Assembly: GCA_018287875.1 (NCBI GenBank)
Contig: JAGVVL010000013.1
Coordinates: 124,001-188,000 of the forward strand
Origin: Nigrospora sphaerica
Lineage: Eukaryota > Ascomycota > Sordariomycetes > Amphisphaeriales > Apiosporaceae
Direction of reading: 5' to 3'
DNA length: 64,000 nucleotides
Shown here: positions 34,301-45,901 of the stretch, one piece after another
Layout: every line of letters begins with the position of its first letter
Position numbering within the stretch: the stretch's first letter is position 1
Position numbers and translations under genes: made by a program
The notes under the pieces: model-generated
Told to the model about the DNA's origin: nothing
Database searches by the model: none
Seen by the model: only the letters and a program-made list of their open reading frames with translations

Positions 34301-35060
34301 GTGACATTCCATATAAGGGCCCCCAAGGCACCTCTAGTTCCTTGCTATCGGTTCCTTTTGTTAAGGGGATCGTGTGGTCTACCCCTAGCTGGTGTGGTGG
34401 TAAGCAGTTGTCGGCTGCTGGGTCGAATAGGTCCTTCCATTTCCGTAACTCCTTCGGGAGTTTCTCGTACGGCACTCGTTTATCCTTAGGTTCGAGCGCC
34501 TTTTCGATGTCCGCTAATGAGGCTGCGAACACCTGTATCTCGTGTGGGCCTTGCGAGCGTCTTGCTCGTCTTATAAGCGTTCCGATGGAGGCCGCTCCTA
34601 TCTCTTTAGGCGGCTTGATAGAAGAGCTCTTCGCAGCTTCTATATCTCGTATGCGAAACTCTCCTTGAGACCTCATAAGGAGTTCGCGCGCTGTAGCGTC
34701 GTACATTACCCGATGTTTCTCGAACCAGGGCTTCCCAAGTATAAGGGAATGGTTTAAGCCTGGTACCACGTATCCATAGATTCTCTGCGAGAACCCTTCG
34801 AGGTCGATCTCTAAGTAAGCGATCTCCGAGATACGAGGGTCTTGTTTCTGCGAGCTTTTCGTAAAGGTAGTTTCGCGTAATACTCGGGGTCGTGTTGGGA
34901 TCCTTGGTAGGTCTAGCTGTCGAGCTAGTTTTTCGCTGATCGCTGCGTAGCAGTCGCATCCGGTGTCGGCTAAGATAGGAATAATCTTTTTATTGTTCAC
35001 GAGGCCTTCAATAGTGAGTGCCGAACTATTCATAAGCTTCTCTATCTTCGGTAGCGACAG
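31320..35060 (-). pseudogene. pol of the 5.9-kb element
   Basis: Right to left: protease (ILADTGCDCYAAI, with DTG in the active-site place) at about 34970; RT start near 34200 (PVLFVKKPGGGLRF) and core near 33870 (AYIDDILIYS); RNase H near 33430-33200; integrase zinc module near 32600 and 32550 (RNCDTCGKKRV); integrase core 32450-32000 (ITDRLSKEVTLEA, ITSDRGFNW, HLETDGATERANQ); chromodomain near 31545-31420 (NEWEVESI, then WEPLENLKD). Stops at about 34010, 33450, 32520, 32220, 31965 and 31476 interrupt it; the one before RGYAEPTWEP replaces a conserved Trp, as RIP would do. Confidence 0.85.
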
Positions 35061-35101
35061 GGTGGCTGCTGTTGACCTTTGAGGACGACTTCCCCTAGAG
35101 G

Positions 35102-36295
35102 TTACTCTTTTTCCGAATCCGATGTCTCGACTCCGCTGCTCTCGCTAGCGTCTTGCTCGGCCTTTATGCTGTGCACTTGTGTGTTAGGGCGTTTCGCAGG
35201 CCTTAGCTTGCACGTTATTATTCTATGCCCTTGCTTCCCGCATCTTAAGCATGAGCCGTCGTCTCTTCGCTTTTGCATCTCTTCGGGGAGGCCCACGCGG
35301 CCTTCGTGTGAGACGACCTGCTCTGGCCTTGTCCCTTAGGCTTCTTCTTATCGAAGGGGTTCATCCCAGTCATGACCGTGTCTCCGGAGGCGTCTTTCGT
35401 GTGCGAGCTCTGCGCGGGGCTTATGCGTCCTGTAGGCGCTGGCGTAGGGTTCCCATAAGTAAGGGAGTAGGTGGTTTCCAGCCTCGAGGCTGTTAGCATG
35501 AGCTGGTTCACCATGTCTGTGTATCCTTCCGGCAGTGAGACGGGTATTAGAATCCTCTTAAGCTGTTCGTTTAGGCCTCCCTCGAGGAACGTCCTCTTAA
35601 CAGCGTCGGGCTAATCGATTCCACCAGCCTCCGCGAGGGCCTTCTCGAAGCTCACGTAGTACTCATGGAACGGCTGTTTCTTTCCTTGCTTCATCTCCCT
35701 AAGCCAGACAGTAGCGGCTTGCTGCTTGTTCCGGTCGAGGTATTTGTTCTCGAGGTACTCGAGGAACTCGTCTGGGTTCTTCGCGTAGCTAGGACCGCCC
35801 GAGAGGAAGAAGGCGCTCACGACTCTTTAAGGAGCTTCTCCTAAGTTCTGGTAGATAGAGTACTAGCGGTCCTCTTGGGATCCAATGATCTCGGCGTCCG
35901 CTTGCAGCTTATGTTCCATTGAAACCTTCCATGCTGGGAAGTATGTCTTGTCGCCTTCGAACTTTGCGGGCCAAGCGAGAGGTTTTCGTTTAGGCCTTAT
36001 GTCGGGCTCGCGAGCGACTACGATCGAGGGCCCGCTACTTGGGGTGTTCTCGGTCTGGATCGAGCTGCCCGAGGCGGGCGCTATTGTAGGGCCAGTCGTC
36101 TCTTGTGTCGTGCCTTGGCTTTCGGTAATCTGTTGTTGGAGGCTCGCGATAGTCTGCTGAGACGCCTGTCGGTCGTGCTGAAGGTTTATAATGTCTTGCT
36201 GCATCTGGAAGACAAGAGCGGCCCATTCTTCTGAGGATTGGGGGTCTTGGCGCTTGGCCGGCCATCGTTTCGTCGGTTTGAGATTCCATTGAAAT
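35102..36295 (-). pseudogene. gag of the 5.9-kb element
   Basis: Likely start MESQTDETMAG at about 36290. A helical region with a Gln-rich coil (QQQITESQ) and a Pro/Ser spacer follows, then the capsid-like part with KFEGDKTYFPAW, YFEKAL-type repeats and FLEYLENKYLDRN, and a zinc knuckle CLRCGKQGHRIITC near 35240. Stops near 35863 and 35611 replace expected Trp residues. It ends SEKE at 35102; pol begins in a different frame just after. Confidence 0.75.
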
Positions 36296-36351
36296 AGCCT
36301 TCTGAGACGTCCGCACGTCTCTCGGAAGGTATAGAAAAGAAAAGAAAAGTG

Positions 36352-36363
36352 ATCTAGAAAATA
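36352..36363 (-). promoter_or_regulatory. Self-priming primer-binding site
   Basis: Directly inside the 5' LTR the sense strand reads TATTTTCTAGAT. Its exact reverse complement, ATCTAGAAAATA, lies in the LTR at 36412-36423. In Tf1/sushi-type elements the 5' end of the transcript folds back on such a site and primes reverse transcription. This would place the transcript start near 36423. No tRNA-like TGG site is present. Confidence 0.7.
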
Positions 36364-36706
36364 TGTGAGAGGCTGAGCCTTGAAGCACTATCGAAGGGGC
36401 CAAATGCTGTTTATTTTCTAGATGAGAAAGAGAGAAGAGAAACGTCCTCAGGAGGCCGGGCGCAGCGTCTCGTTAAATCTTGCGAGACCGGACCGGAACG
36501 TTCGGGTCGGAACGTTCGGACCGGAACGTTCGGACCGGAACGTTCGGATCGGAACGTTCGGATCGCTGCTCAGCTCCCCCTCCTAGGTCTTGACCACTAG
36601 CCTGGCGTTCGAATGGAGAGACCTACTCGAAGCCTCATGTGAGGGGTTCGTGAGACGCTCAGGCCAGGTGCGCCTGAGCCTATCTCCCAGGTCCCAACCT
36701 GTAACA
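36364..36706 (-). repeat. 5' LTR (343 bp) with five 14-bp repeats
   Basis: Same as 30816-31171 except for one repeat unit fewer and one extra A near 36430. The length difference (13) is exactly one unit minus one base, so the LTRs are otherwise close to identical and the insertion is fairly recent. Confidence 0.92.
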
Positions 36707-38491
36707 GCCGTATACGTAGCCGGATTCCGACAGATTATCTCTAAGTTAGACTAAGACGACGATGTCTATATCACCTAATTCTACCACGGTCTTAAAGAAG
36801 AAATCAAAGACGAGGTCGCTAAAATAGATCGCCTTAGCGAGCTCTCCGAGTATATCGAGCTCGTTATACGTATTAATAATAGACTTTATAAGAGAAAGAT
36901 AGAGCGTAAAGGATAATAACCTATCTACAAGCCTATAATCGCTAACTTTAAAAGAAGCGATAAACGAATCTATCTTTCCAATGCAATAATAAAGGATAAA
37001 GGAATAAGACCTCCTATAGTAATTATTTAAGGCTAATAGACCTTAACATAACCCACTATAATAAGCCCAGATTTTAAGGCAATTGTTACAACTATGGGAA
37101 GAAAGGACACCTGCACGCCTATATAAGAAACCAAAGAAGCCCTGACAGTGGCAGTAAGTCTTTAAGCGACATGCTAACGTCCTCTAATGTAGCGACACCA
37201 CGGCACTAGATAAAGTGGGAAAGGAAGTTACGAGTACCCCTAGTATACCCCACGACGAACTCAACTGGACAGTATATTATAACGACGACTGTGGTACTCA
37301 CTGGTTAGCTAAGGATAGCACTGGATAGTACCTTTAACTGCCACGACGGACATGTACCCTCGCGATAGTATTACAATAAGATATCCACGAGGAATGGTTC
37401 CTAGTTAAAGAAAGTAGCAACAATAAAGAGGAACTCCGATAATAGGTCGAGTTCCTTGAACCTCACGAAATAAACAAGTACTCCGACGAGACACTTAATA
37501 ATCAAGCCATGTTCCACTAAAGTATAGAAGGCGACAGCTAGATCTTGTTTAAAGGGGTATTCCTTATTTAGAATTACTTAATAAAAAGATTTATTAACGC
37601 CGCTTAAAGTAACGGCTAAATATAACAAAGACCGAGATTCGGTGACAATAAAAGAGTTCACTCTTATATTAAACGTTATAGAGAGCTAGTATAGATCTCT
37701 TATATTTACGACGCCTGTTTTCACCACCTAAAAGAGAAGCTCCGAACTATGTATTTCCTTGACGGGTCCCTAGATAAGCGGTCCACTACCTATACACCTT
37801 AGAAGAAGTCGATAAAACTATTGTTAAACTTATCAAATAAAGCCTGTTTATATTATTTAAAGCACCCTTTAAGTATCCACGTGTATATATAGATAGCGAA
37901 CTCGATTAGCACCAGTATATAACATACTAATACTGTATCTATAAACTTAAGAAGGCCGAAGTATAAATAAAGTTGAAAGTCTTTTATAAATAAAAGGTCC
38001 GCGAATAATAAAAGGTATAGCTAGTTATGCCTTTAAGAGGACATAAGGTAAGGAACTTATCAAAGTTCCAACACTATATAACTCCGCTCCCATAAAGAGA
38101 AAGGAGCCTCGTTAACTAGAGTATCGACGTTAGAAATTATCGATCCGATAGAGTATATATTGTTATCCGACGACGACTTAACCTTAAGAGAGTATATAGG
38201 ACATTTAAGACGTTAAGGCGCTTGGATAGATAGGGAAGCTGCGAGGCAAGCTAGAGCTACTCGCCAGCAATAAGCTAAGAAGTTGGGAAAAGACCAACGC
38301 CAGCTATAAAGGGACTACACCTAGCTTAGCAGAACTATAAATCCCTATATACGATAGGTAATAAAGGAAGACACCACTGTAATAAATATAAACTGCTAGT
38401 ATTACTAATATAGGTTATAGGATATAAAGTGCCTATATTAATCGATAGCAGAGCTTAAGGAAACTATTTTTCTTTACGAATTGTTAATAAA

Positions 38492-38821
38492 TGTTACAGG
38501 TTGGGACCTGGGAGATAGGCTCAGGCGCACCTGGCCTAAGCGTCTCACGAACCCCTCATATGAGGCTCCGAGTAGGTCTCTCCATTCGAACGCCAGGCTA
38601 GTGGTCAAGACCTAGGAGGGGGGAGCTGAGCAGCGATCCGAACGTTCCGATCCGAACGTTCCGGTCCGAACGTTCCTATCCGAACGTTCCGGTCCAGTCT
38701 CGCAAGATTTAACGAGACGCTGCGCCCGGCCTCCTGAAGACGGTTCTCTTCTCTCTTTCCCATCTAGAAAATAAACAGTATTTGGCCCCTTCGATAGTGC
38801 TTCAAGGCTCAGCCTCTCACA
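38492..38821 (+). repeat. Solo LTR of the 5.9-kb family, inverted
   Basis: 330 bp, starting TGTTACAG and ending CTCTCACA, with target duplication ATAAA at 38487-38491 and 38822-38826. It carries four of the 14-bp repeat units. It splits the protease region of the matrix element. Solo LTRs arise by recombination between the two LTRs of a full insertion. Confidence 0.92.
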
Positions 38822-39229
38822 ATAAACTCCGGATATTATAGAGAATAAAAGACGCCCCTTATTAACTTAACGTGGCAAATAGAGAGCCCTTTGTGTATAA
38901 CTATAAAGAAGTGTTAAAGGAGACTGCGCCCCTCCTAATACACTTACCTAGGAAGACAGAAACTCTTATATACGATATCGCTGATATATTAGGTTACGAT
39001 ATGATTTTGGGAATACCTTGGTTATAAGAGAGTAATCCTAGAGTTAATCAGATAACTGGCTAAGTCTAGTAAGATATATTAAGAAGAGACTGAGCCTTTA
39101 AGAAGCGTTGCCAAAGACCTTTAAGCAAGCCTATAACTCTTTAAGCCTATTTAAGGATATAGAAGGATAAGGAAGTGTTAAAAGTATAGGGCTTACCTCT
39201 ATACCGTTATCCTTTGTTAAGGACTTAGC

Positions 39230-39745
39230 TATGCACTTATCGAAAAGCTAGTCCTTTAACCCAGACTGCCCTAAAGCTCAGGCCACCTTACCCGACAGCA
39301 CGGGCCACCCTACCCTAAAGCTAGGCTACTTTTCCTGTATACGTGGCCTACGCCACTTGGAACCTTCTATAAGTTTCTACGAGTTTCCACGTACTTCCAT
39401 AAGGTTCCACAAGCCTCCACGTAGTCCCACGAGGTTCCATAAGCGTCCACGTGCTTCTAAGCTACGTCACTGCTTACGCGTCCACTTACGCGTCCCCTCT
39501 TTGTATTACTAAGAGGATAAAGGGTTAAAAGGGTATAAAAAAGGGATAAATCTTCCTTCTTTATGTACATAGTCTCGGAAATAAGCAAGCAAGCAACTTA
39601 GAGATCTCACTCTCTACCCCCCTTAAGAGAAGTTCCTACTCTTCCGTGTTCCTTTATCCTTAAGGAACGGCCTCCGAGATCGAAAGAGCCCTTATAAAGG
39701 GTTGCTTCCTCTTTTCGATCAAACCACCACTTCCAACAGGAAGTC
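39230..39745 (+). repeat. Probable solo LTR of another retroelement
   Basis: The stretch interrupts the pol of the matrix element and is less AT-rich. It has imperfect repeats of ggttccacaagcctccacgt type (39355-39460), a TATA-like ggtataaaaaagg near 39530 and a CT-rich leader. Likely ends are TGTTAAGG at about 39223 and TTCCAACA at about 39740, but no target duplication is visible. Confidence 0.4.
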
Positions 39746-40130
39746 AAGTCGAAACTAAGGCCCGAAGTATTAGAGCAGTACTAAGAGTTCGATAACCTGT
39801 TCAGTGGAAAACTGCCTATAGGATTACCAGAGCATAATAGATAGAACTATAAAATACCTTTAAAAGAAGGCCACGAGCCTTAATTTATACCAACATACTA
39901 ACTTATACCCAAATATAAGGAAGTACTTAAAGAATACCTTAAAGAGAACTTTATAAAAGACAATATTAAACCTTTGATATCGCTTACCGGATACCTTATA
40001 ATCTTCGTTTTAAAGAAGGCTAGTAAGGATCGTAAGAAAAAGTGGCGACTATATATTAACTATAGGAAGTTTAATAAGATAACAGTTAAGAACTATTACC
40101 TACTACTGTTAATTAGCAACCTACCAAATG

Positions 40131-42204
40131 TCCTTACTAAGGCAGGCCAGTGGAAGGCACCTGGACTAGACCAGCTTCCGAATGGATTCCTTAAACGCCT
40201 AGGAAAGCCCTCTTCTAGGCCTTGGCCTCCCTAGCAGAAGCGTGCTGGTATATAGGATACTATCCAAGAGCGTTCCGGAAAGCAGTCACCGTTATCCTCC
40301 AGAAGCCAGGAAAGCAGCTAAACGAGTATCACCAAGCCGGCGGATGGAGACCTATTGCGCTGCTTAACACCATGGGGAAAGCGATCGAGAGCCTACTAGC
40401 GCAACGGCTAGCTAGCTTTGCCGAAGAGAACGGACTGCTCCCGGACGAACAGATGGGCAACTGGAAAGGCCGCTCCACGGAAACAGCCCTACGGTTGCTA
40501 ACGGACCTAGTCCGCACAGCCTGGAAACATGGAGGCGTAGCAACCCTTCTATCGCTGGATATTTCGGGCGCTTTCGACTCTGTCGACTATGGAAGGCTCC
40601 TCGCTAACTTGCGAGCGCTAAGGATCCCTATATAAACTATCAGCTGGATCCGAAGCTTCCTATCTAACCGGTCCACTACGCTATTCTTCGATAGCTAAGA
40701 ATCGGACGAGATCCTAGTCCCGGCAGGCGTCCCGCAGGGCTCACCTTTATCACCTATCCTCTTCTGCCTCTATACAGCCGGTCTCTATAAAGCTCTCCGC
40801 GCCGTACTAGGGATAGCTACTATAGCCTTCGTAGACAACATAAACCTCGTGGGCTTTGGTTTGGACCCCGAGCAGACCTGCAAGCGGCTGGAAGCCGCTC
40901 ACAGGATCTGTAAAGAATGGGCAGTCAGCGACAGTATGACCTTCGCAGTCCAGAAATATCACCTAGTCCACTTCTCTCGAAGACGGAAAGGTCCGGACAC
41001 GAAGATAGCCTTAGAAGGTCACGAAATCGAACCAGAAGACTCCTGCCGCGTCCTTAGCATCCAGGTGGATAGACGTCTCCGCTGGGACGTCCATATCCAG
41101 TCGATATCGAAGAAGATGGCGACGCAGGTCTATGCCCTAGACCAGATAGCCGGCTCAACATAGGGCGCGTCCCTCCAGCGAGCCCGCCAAGTCTACACAG
41201 CCGTCGTACGGTCTGCTATAGGCTACGGAGCCTCAGAATGGCACTATCATATCCCGAAAAGCAGGGCTAAAACACTAAGCGACATTCAAACTGAGTGCCT
41301 CCGTAAGGTCACGGGGGCCTTTAAGGCGACAGCAGCCACGACACTAGAAACAGAAGCCTACGTATCGCCCTTAAATATATGGCTTGATAAAAGAGTGTCG
41401 GCTTCGGAAGAAAGGCTCCAACAGCCACGTATCGCCTCGCTTATCCAAGTAAGATGCGATAACGCAGCTAGATGGATTCTAACAAGACCGACTCGCCAGC
41501 GCAGACCGAAAGGCCCCGACGCTCCCGATCGCAAGAGGTGGCTAAACGAATGGCTAACTGGAGACTTAGCACACAAGGCTGAGGAGAAAGACTGGCTCCA
41601 AAGATGGCAACAAACGCAGAAAAACCGAATAGCGCGAGCCCCGGCAGTAACTAAGATGCCGCCAGACAAGCACGTCCTTAAGCTCCATAAAGGACTTCAC
41701 AAGGCAGAGAGCTCGATCCTCGTCTAAGCGAGGACTGGCAAGATTAGGCTGCGAGACTTCCTTTTAAGCGCAGGGTACCAGGCTTCGACAGCCCATGGTG
41801 TGACTACGGTCAGGGCAGGGAGACCGTCCAGCATATCCTCGTTTTCTGCCCACGGGAAAGAGAAAGACGAGAGCATCTCGTCCAAGCTCTAGGAGGACCG
41901 GTAGACACGGATAGGATGCTCGACACCCCGGAAAAGCAGGAATTATCGCGAGATGGCTACTCCGCTCGGGCAGGCTGGACATGTTCCAGCTGGCGAATCA
42001 ACTCATCAGCTAGGAAGCGGGCGCGCTGAGCCCGATCTCGGTATGGCAGGTTAAAGAGCAGATAGAAGCGGTGCGACGCAGCAGAACCTAGGTTTTTCAC
42101 CCGGCCGGACGTCAGCCCGGAACGGTTTTCCTAGGCTAAGATGCGCAGGGGGTCCTCATGGCCTAGATAGGTCGCTAGGTGTAAGAACAATAATAATAAA
42201 AAAT
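40131..42204 (+). mobile_element. 5'-truncated LINE (non-LTR retrotransposon), Tad/CgT1-like
   Basis: Inserted in the RT of the matrix element with a 13-bp duplication, aacctaccaaatg, at 40118-40130 and 42205-42217. It starts inside RT (KAPGLDQLPNGFLK), with GGWRPIALLNTMGKAIE, LSLDISGAFDSVDY, PAGVPQGSPLSPILF and FVDN where FADD is expected, then a C-terminal region with a CDYG...QHILVFC zinc-type motif. The endonuclease is missing. Stops near 40632, 40695, 41161 and 41725 are of RIP type. The 3' end is an A-rich tail (aataataataaaaaataa). Confidence 0.88.
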
Positions 42205-43169
42205 AACCTACCAAATGGATACAACCTTATATATATTAAGGAAGGCGAAGAATAGAAAATAGTATTCTATACTAAGTACAGACATTTCAAATACCTGGTA
42301 ATGTCCTTCGGCCTCACTAATATGCTAGCAAGCTTCTAGAATATAATAAATTATGTCTTACGCGACTTTATTAAGAAGTTCGTTATCGTCTACCTTGACA
42401 ATATCCTTATCTACTTAGAAAACCTTAAGCAACACTAAGAGCACATCCGGCTAGTGCTATAAGCACTCCGCGACGCGAAGTTACTTGTTAACCCTAAGAA
42501 AAGCGAGTTTAAGTAAAAATAAGTTAACTATTTAGGATACGTGATATCCGCGGGAGAAATCCGTATAAAAGAGTCTAAGGTGTTAGCAGTTAAAGACTGG
42601 CCAACTCCTTAAAACGCAAGTAATATACGATCCTTCCTAAGATTGGCAAACTATTATAGGATATTTATTCACCAGTTCGGAAAAATCGCCACTCCCTCAA
42701 CAAACCTAACCTATAAGGACACCGACTTCCAGTGGATAGATAAGGAAGAAACAGCCTTCAACGAGCTAAAGAAAAAGATCACCGATAAGCCAGTACTATA
42801 TATAGCCGATCCCACGCGACCCTTTAAGGTCGAGACCGATATATTAGATTATGCGATCGGAGGCTAACTAAGCTAAGCAGACGAGAATAGGAAGCTACAC
42901 TTAGTAGCCTTCTTCTCGAAGAAACTTAACAGACCACAACTTAACTACCAGATTCACGATAAAGAGTTGATAGTTATTATCGAAGCATTCCGAGAATAGA
43001 AACATTACTTAAGTGGTACCACCTATTAAGTTAAGGTGTATACAGACTATAAGAATCTCGTAATATTCGCTACAAATAAGGAACTTAACAAACGATAGAT
43101 CTATTAAATAAAATTTCTTTTAGAATTTAATTTCGTTATTATCTATTATAAGGGTAATAAGAATAATGA

Positions 43170-43480
43170 GACCGGGCCAGGGCGCTTATGTCAGCCTTGA
43201 TCAAGGGTGTACGCATATATAGGTCAGCCTCCGAAGCGTAGTTCTTGTGGGAGACACCATGGCGTTTTTCCCATCTTTCACTTCAACCACTACGCCTAGG
43301 CGCAGCTTCTCACACTTATTTCTGTATCTATTTTGAACCTCTTTTGCTGTCCTACATTAAGGACTGCCTTGATCAACAGTATCCTCACCTCTGCTTTACT
43401 TTTGGGATCGACCTCACGACCGTGTCTTTCCACCAGACTCCTACAGTTCGGGGTTTCTTTGTTCCAATAACAGGGCCGAT
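43170..43480. other. Insertion of about 300 bp in the matrix element
   Basis: The RNase H tail (GNKNNE) and its continuation (ADSLSRRPDY) are separated by about 300 bp of ordinary composition with no RIP-type changes. A cagggc word stands at both edges. The interior has a TATA-like atatataggtc near 43217 and a CT-rich stretch. No coding family is recognised. It could be a solo LTR or a small non-autonomous element. Confidence 0.45.
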
Positions 43481-44436
43481 TCCTTAAGCCGCCGACCGGA
43501 TTATAAACAAGAGGTACCAATCGAGAGATATATAATTCTTATTAAGGATCCAAACGGAAACCTCGTACCTATTAAGCAACTCGACGTAGTATATCGTGTA
43601 TAATATAAGGATTAGGATAAGCGAATTCGAAAGATTAGCGGTAACGAATTAACCAGGTATAACAGCAAGATTGAGATCCTTAAATGTCTTCAAGTTAAGC
43701 TTGTTAAGGACTTCTATAAGTATCCCGCTTATAGACACTAAGGAAGGTTCAAAACCTTAATATAGATCAAGTAATAGTACGACTATCCTAACCTAAAGGA
43801 CATTGTTGCAACTATTATTAAAAAATGCAATCTATATAACAAGGCTAAGGCCTCACGCTATAAGCTATACAGAGAACTCTAGCCTATATCACCACCAGAT
43901 AGAGCCTGGAAGATAATTGCATTAGACTTCATCGTGAAGCTACTACTATCGAAGGAACCTATAACGTAAGCAGTCTATAATAGCATCCTTATTATCATAG
44001 ATAAACTTATAAAGTACACGTATTTCATACTATATAAGGAGTTAAGCAACGTAAAGGAACTCGCATATACCTTCCTTAAGACTGTCGTCAGCTAACATAG
44101 GTTGCTAAAGTAAATTATCTCCGATTAAGATAAGCTATTCACTAGCAAATTCTAGAAATCACTTATAGTACAGCTAGGTGTTAAGTATAAGCTATCTACA
44201 GCCTATCATCTATAGACAGACGGATAAATAGAAAGAATAAATTAAATACTCGAATAGTATCTACAATATTATATTAACTATCGATAAAACAACTAGATCA
44301 GACTACTACCGACAACATAGATCTCTTATAACAGTGCTAATAACGAGTCACTTAGTATATCACTATTTAAGGCCAACTATGGATTCAACTTAGAAGTTAT
44401 ACGACTAGTAATCGAAGGGGAAGACGCCCTATTTGT

Positions 44437-44633
44437 TGTGACGGCGCTGGCAACTGTACACTGATGGAACAGGTGGTGGACACTGGCAGAAGGGAGGGCC
44501 TGTGCGTCTCAGGGTACTTAGATACCTTGAGACTGCCAGAGCCATCGTGTGTTTTCCTTCTTTTCTTCCTCACGTTGCTATCCTCAGTCAATCTACGATC
44601 AGTTGTCGACTTGTCCAACTGCGTGCCGTGACA
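44437..44633 (+). repeat. Solo LTR, 197 bp, with TTTGT target duplication
   Basis: Starts TGTGACGGCGCTGG and ends GTGCCGTGACA, flanked by tttgt at 44432-44436 and 44634-44638. Composition is ordinary, so it came after the RIP of the neighbouring element. No internal domain is left. Confidence 0.75.
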
Positions 44634-44639
44634 TTTGTT

Positions 44640-45900
44640 TCCACTTTGTGCATCTTCATCCGTACCTGCTACCGTCTCGCGGAGCTGAGTATGGGTCTGG
44701 ATAGTAACCTTGCCAACGACGAGGTTGCCTTTCTGGTTCCGGAGGGCGTCATGGTGGCTATTGCAGTCATTTCTTCAGCATTTCGCATCCCGACGTTGCT
44801 TTTCAAGGACTGTGGGATACGACGGATTTCCGCTTGGTGGACAAAAGACCGCTGAGGGTAGACAGTCAAACCGTTCTTGGCAACGATATAGAATTTGAAC
44901 CCCACAACAGACGCTACAGCTCTTAAATCCTGTTCTCATGTCTGTAATTTATCGATGACTGAGTTTTGGATATAACAGTGGTGTATTCGAGCAACGGCCA
45001 AGTTACGCACGTCTTTCTTCGTGATCTGCTCCGGCAAGAGACCCCGGTGTTGCTTCACTCAAGTGGTGGAGGTACAGACCCTGCTATTCGACAACTCCTC
45101 AAACAGGACGAAATACCGCTTCTTTTTGACGTTTCGCGAAGTCAAGATTCTGGAGATCATCATCAACGAGATTAATTCCGCTGCCAGCGACAGAAGTAGT
45201 ATCATGGATGGCTCCACTGAACTTGGAGGGCATGCAACACGCGGTTCTAGTCAAGGTCAGGTAAAAAGCTTGGTCTATCAGCGACGGGGACATAGGCACG
45301 ACTGATATCACAGGTCAGGTACTCTAAGTACGTAAAAGATAAAGATAGTTTGATTGGAGTGCATGTCTGGACGACGAGGCAGCAAGCAGGATGTCATTTT
45401 CTCTACACTCACATAAGCTCAAGCATCCCTTCGCGAGGCAGCCCCTTTCCGAGCAACTCGTTTTCAGGGCGTCTTACGATGCCTTCGGTTACCGATACGC
45501 CCTTATGTTTAACTAACTACAGGCATATTGCTATGTAAGTGATATCACTTAATTCATAGCGCCATGTGCTACTCCCATCGGCCATTCGAGGCGTGGCTGG
45601 CCTCTACATCTGTTACGCCATGATCAGCCGATTACACTGCGCAGCTCGCCAGGTTGCGAAGTCGTAGAACCCAAATAGACACCATCTTTTTCTTTGCGCA
45701 AAGAATTTTATTGGATCCGGAATACCAGCCGATAATCTAACCTGAACAACCCTCCCAATGACAAATGAAATATCCTTCTATATTGTTATCGAAAGGAGAA
45801 TCCCTTCCATATTACGCCCCTCCCCGCTGTATCCAACTCGGCAGCCGACGCCCTAGGAACAAAGCGATTCGGTGCTTGGATTCTAGTAAGTGCGAGCCCA
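44640..45900. other. No gene recognised
   Basis: Ordinary composition. Short open frames near 44690 and 44970 have no pattern I know. The region 45560-45900 should contain the 3' end of the transcript from the secreted-protein gene at 45902-47368. Confidence 0.4.
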
Positions 45901-45901
45901 T

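Larger units (their letters stand above)
30816..36706 (-). mobile_element. Full-length Ty3/gypsy element, lightly RIPed, 5.9 kb
   Basis: Bounded by the 5-bp target duplication GCCGT (30811-30815 and 36707-36711). LTRs at 30816-31171 and 36364-36706 start TGTGAGAG and end CTGTAACA on the plus strand; coding is on the minus strand, so the right LTR is 5'. It has a long purine tract before the 3' LTR and a primer site complementary to its own LTR. Gag and pol are readable end to end, broken by a modest number of stops, several of them TGG-to-TAG/TGA. It sits in the gag region of the matrix element. Confidence 0.92.
30340..44431 (+). mobile_element. Heavily RIPed Ty3/gypsy element (matrix), split by several insertions
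   Basis: Plus-strand relic in pieces: gag 30360-30810 and 36712-37240 (readable as FRQIISKL, then FYHGLKEEIKDEVAKID); protease near 38440 (LIDSRA, the DSGA site with RIP changes); protease tail and linker 38822-39230; RT part one 39745-40117; RT part two and RNase H 42218-43170 (YLDN for YLDD, then RPFKVETDILDYAIGG); integrase 43500-44431 with STAYHL-TDG and a zinc module. Dozens of TAA/TAG stand where CAA/CAG or TGG are expected. The 3' end (integrase C-terminus and LTR) is missing. No 5' LTR could be fixed. Confidence 0.75.
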
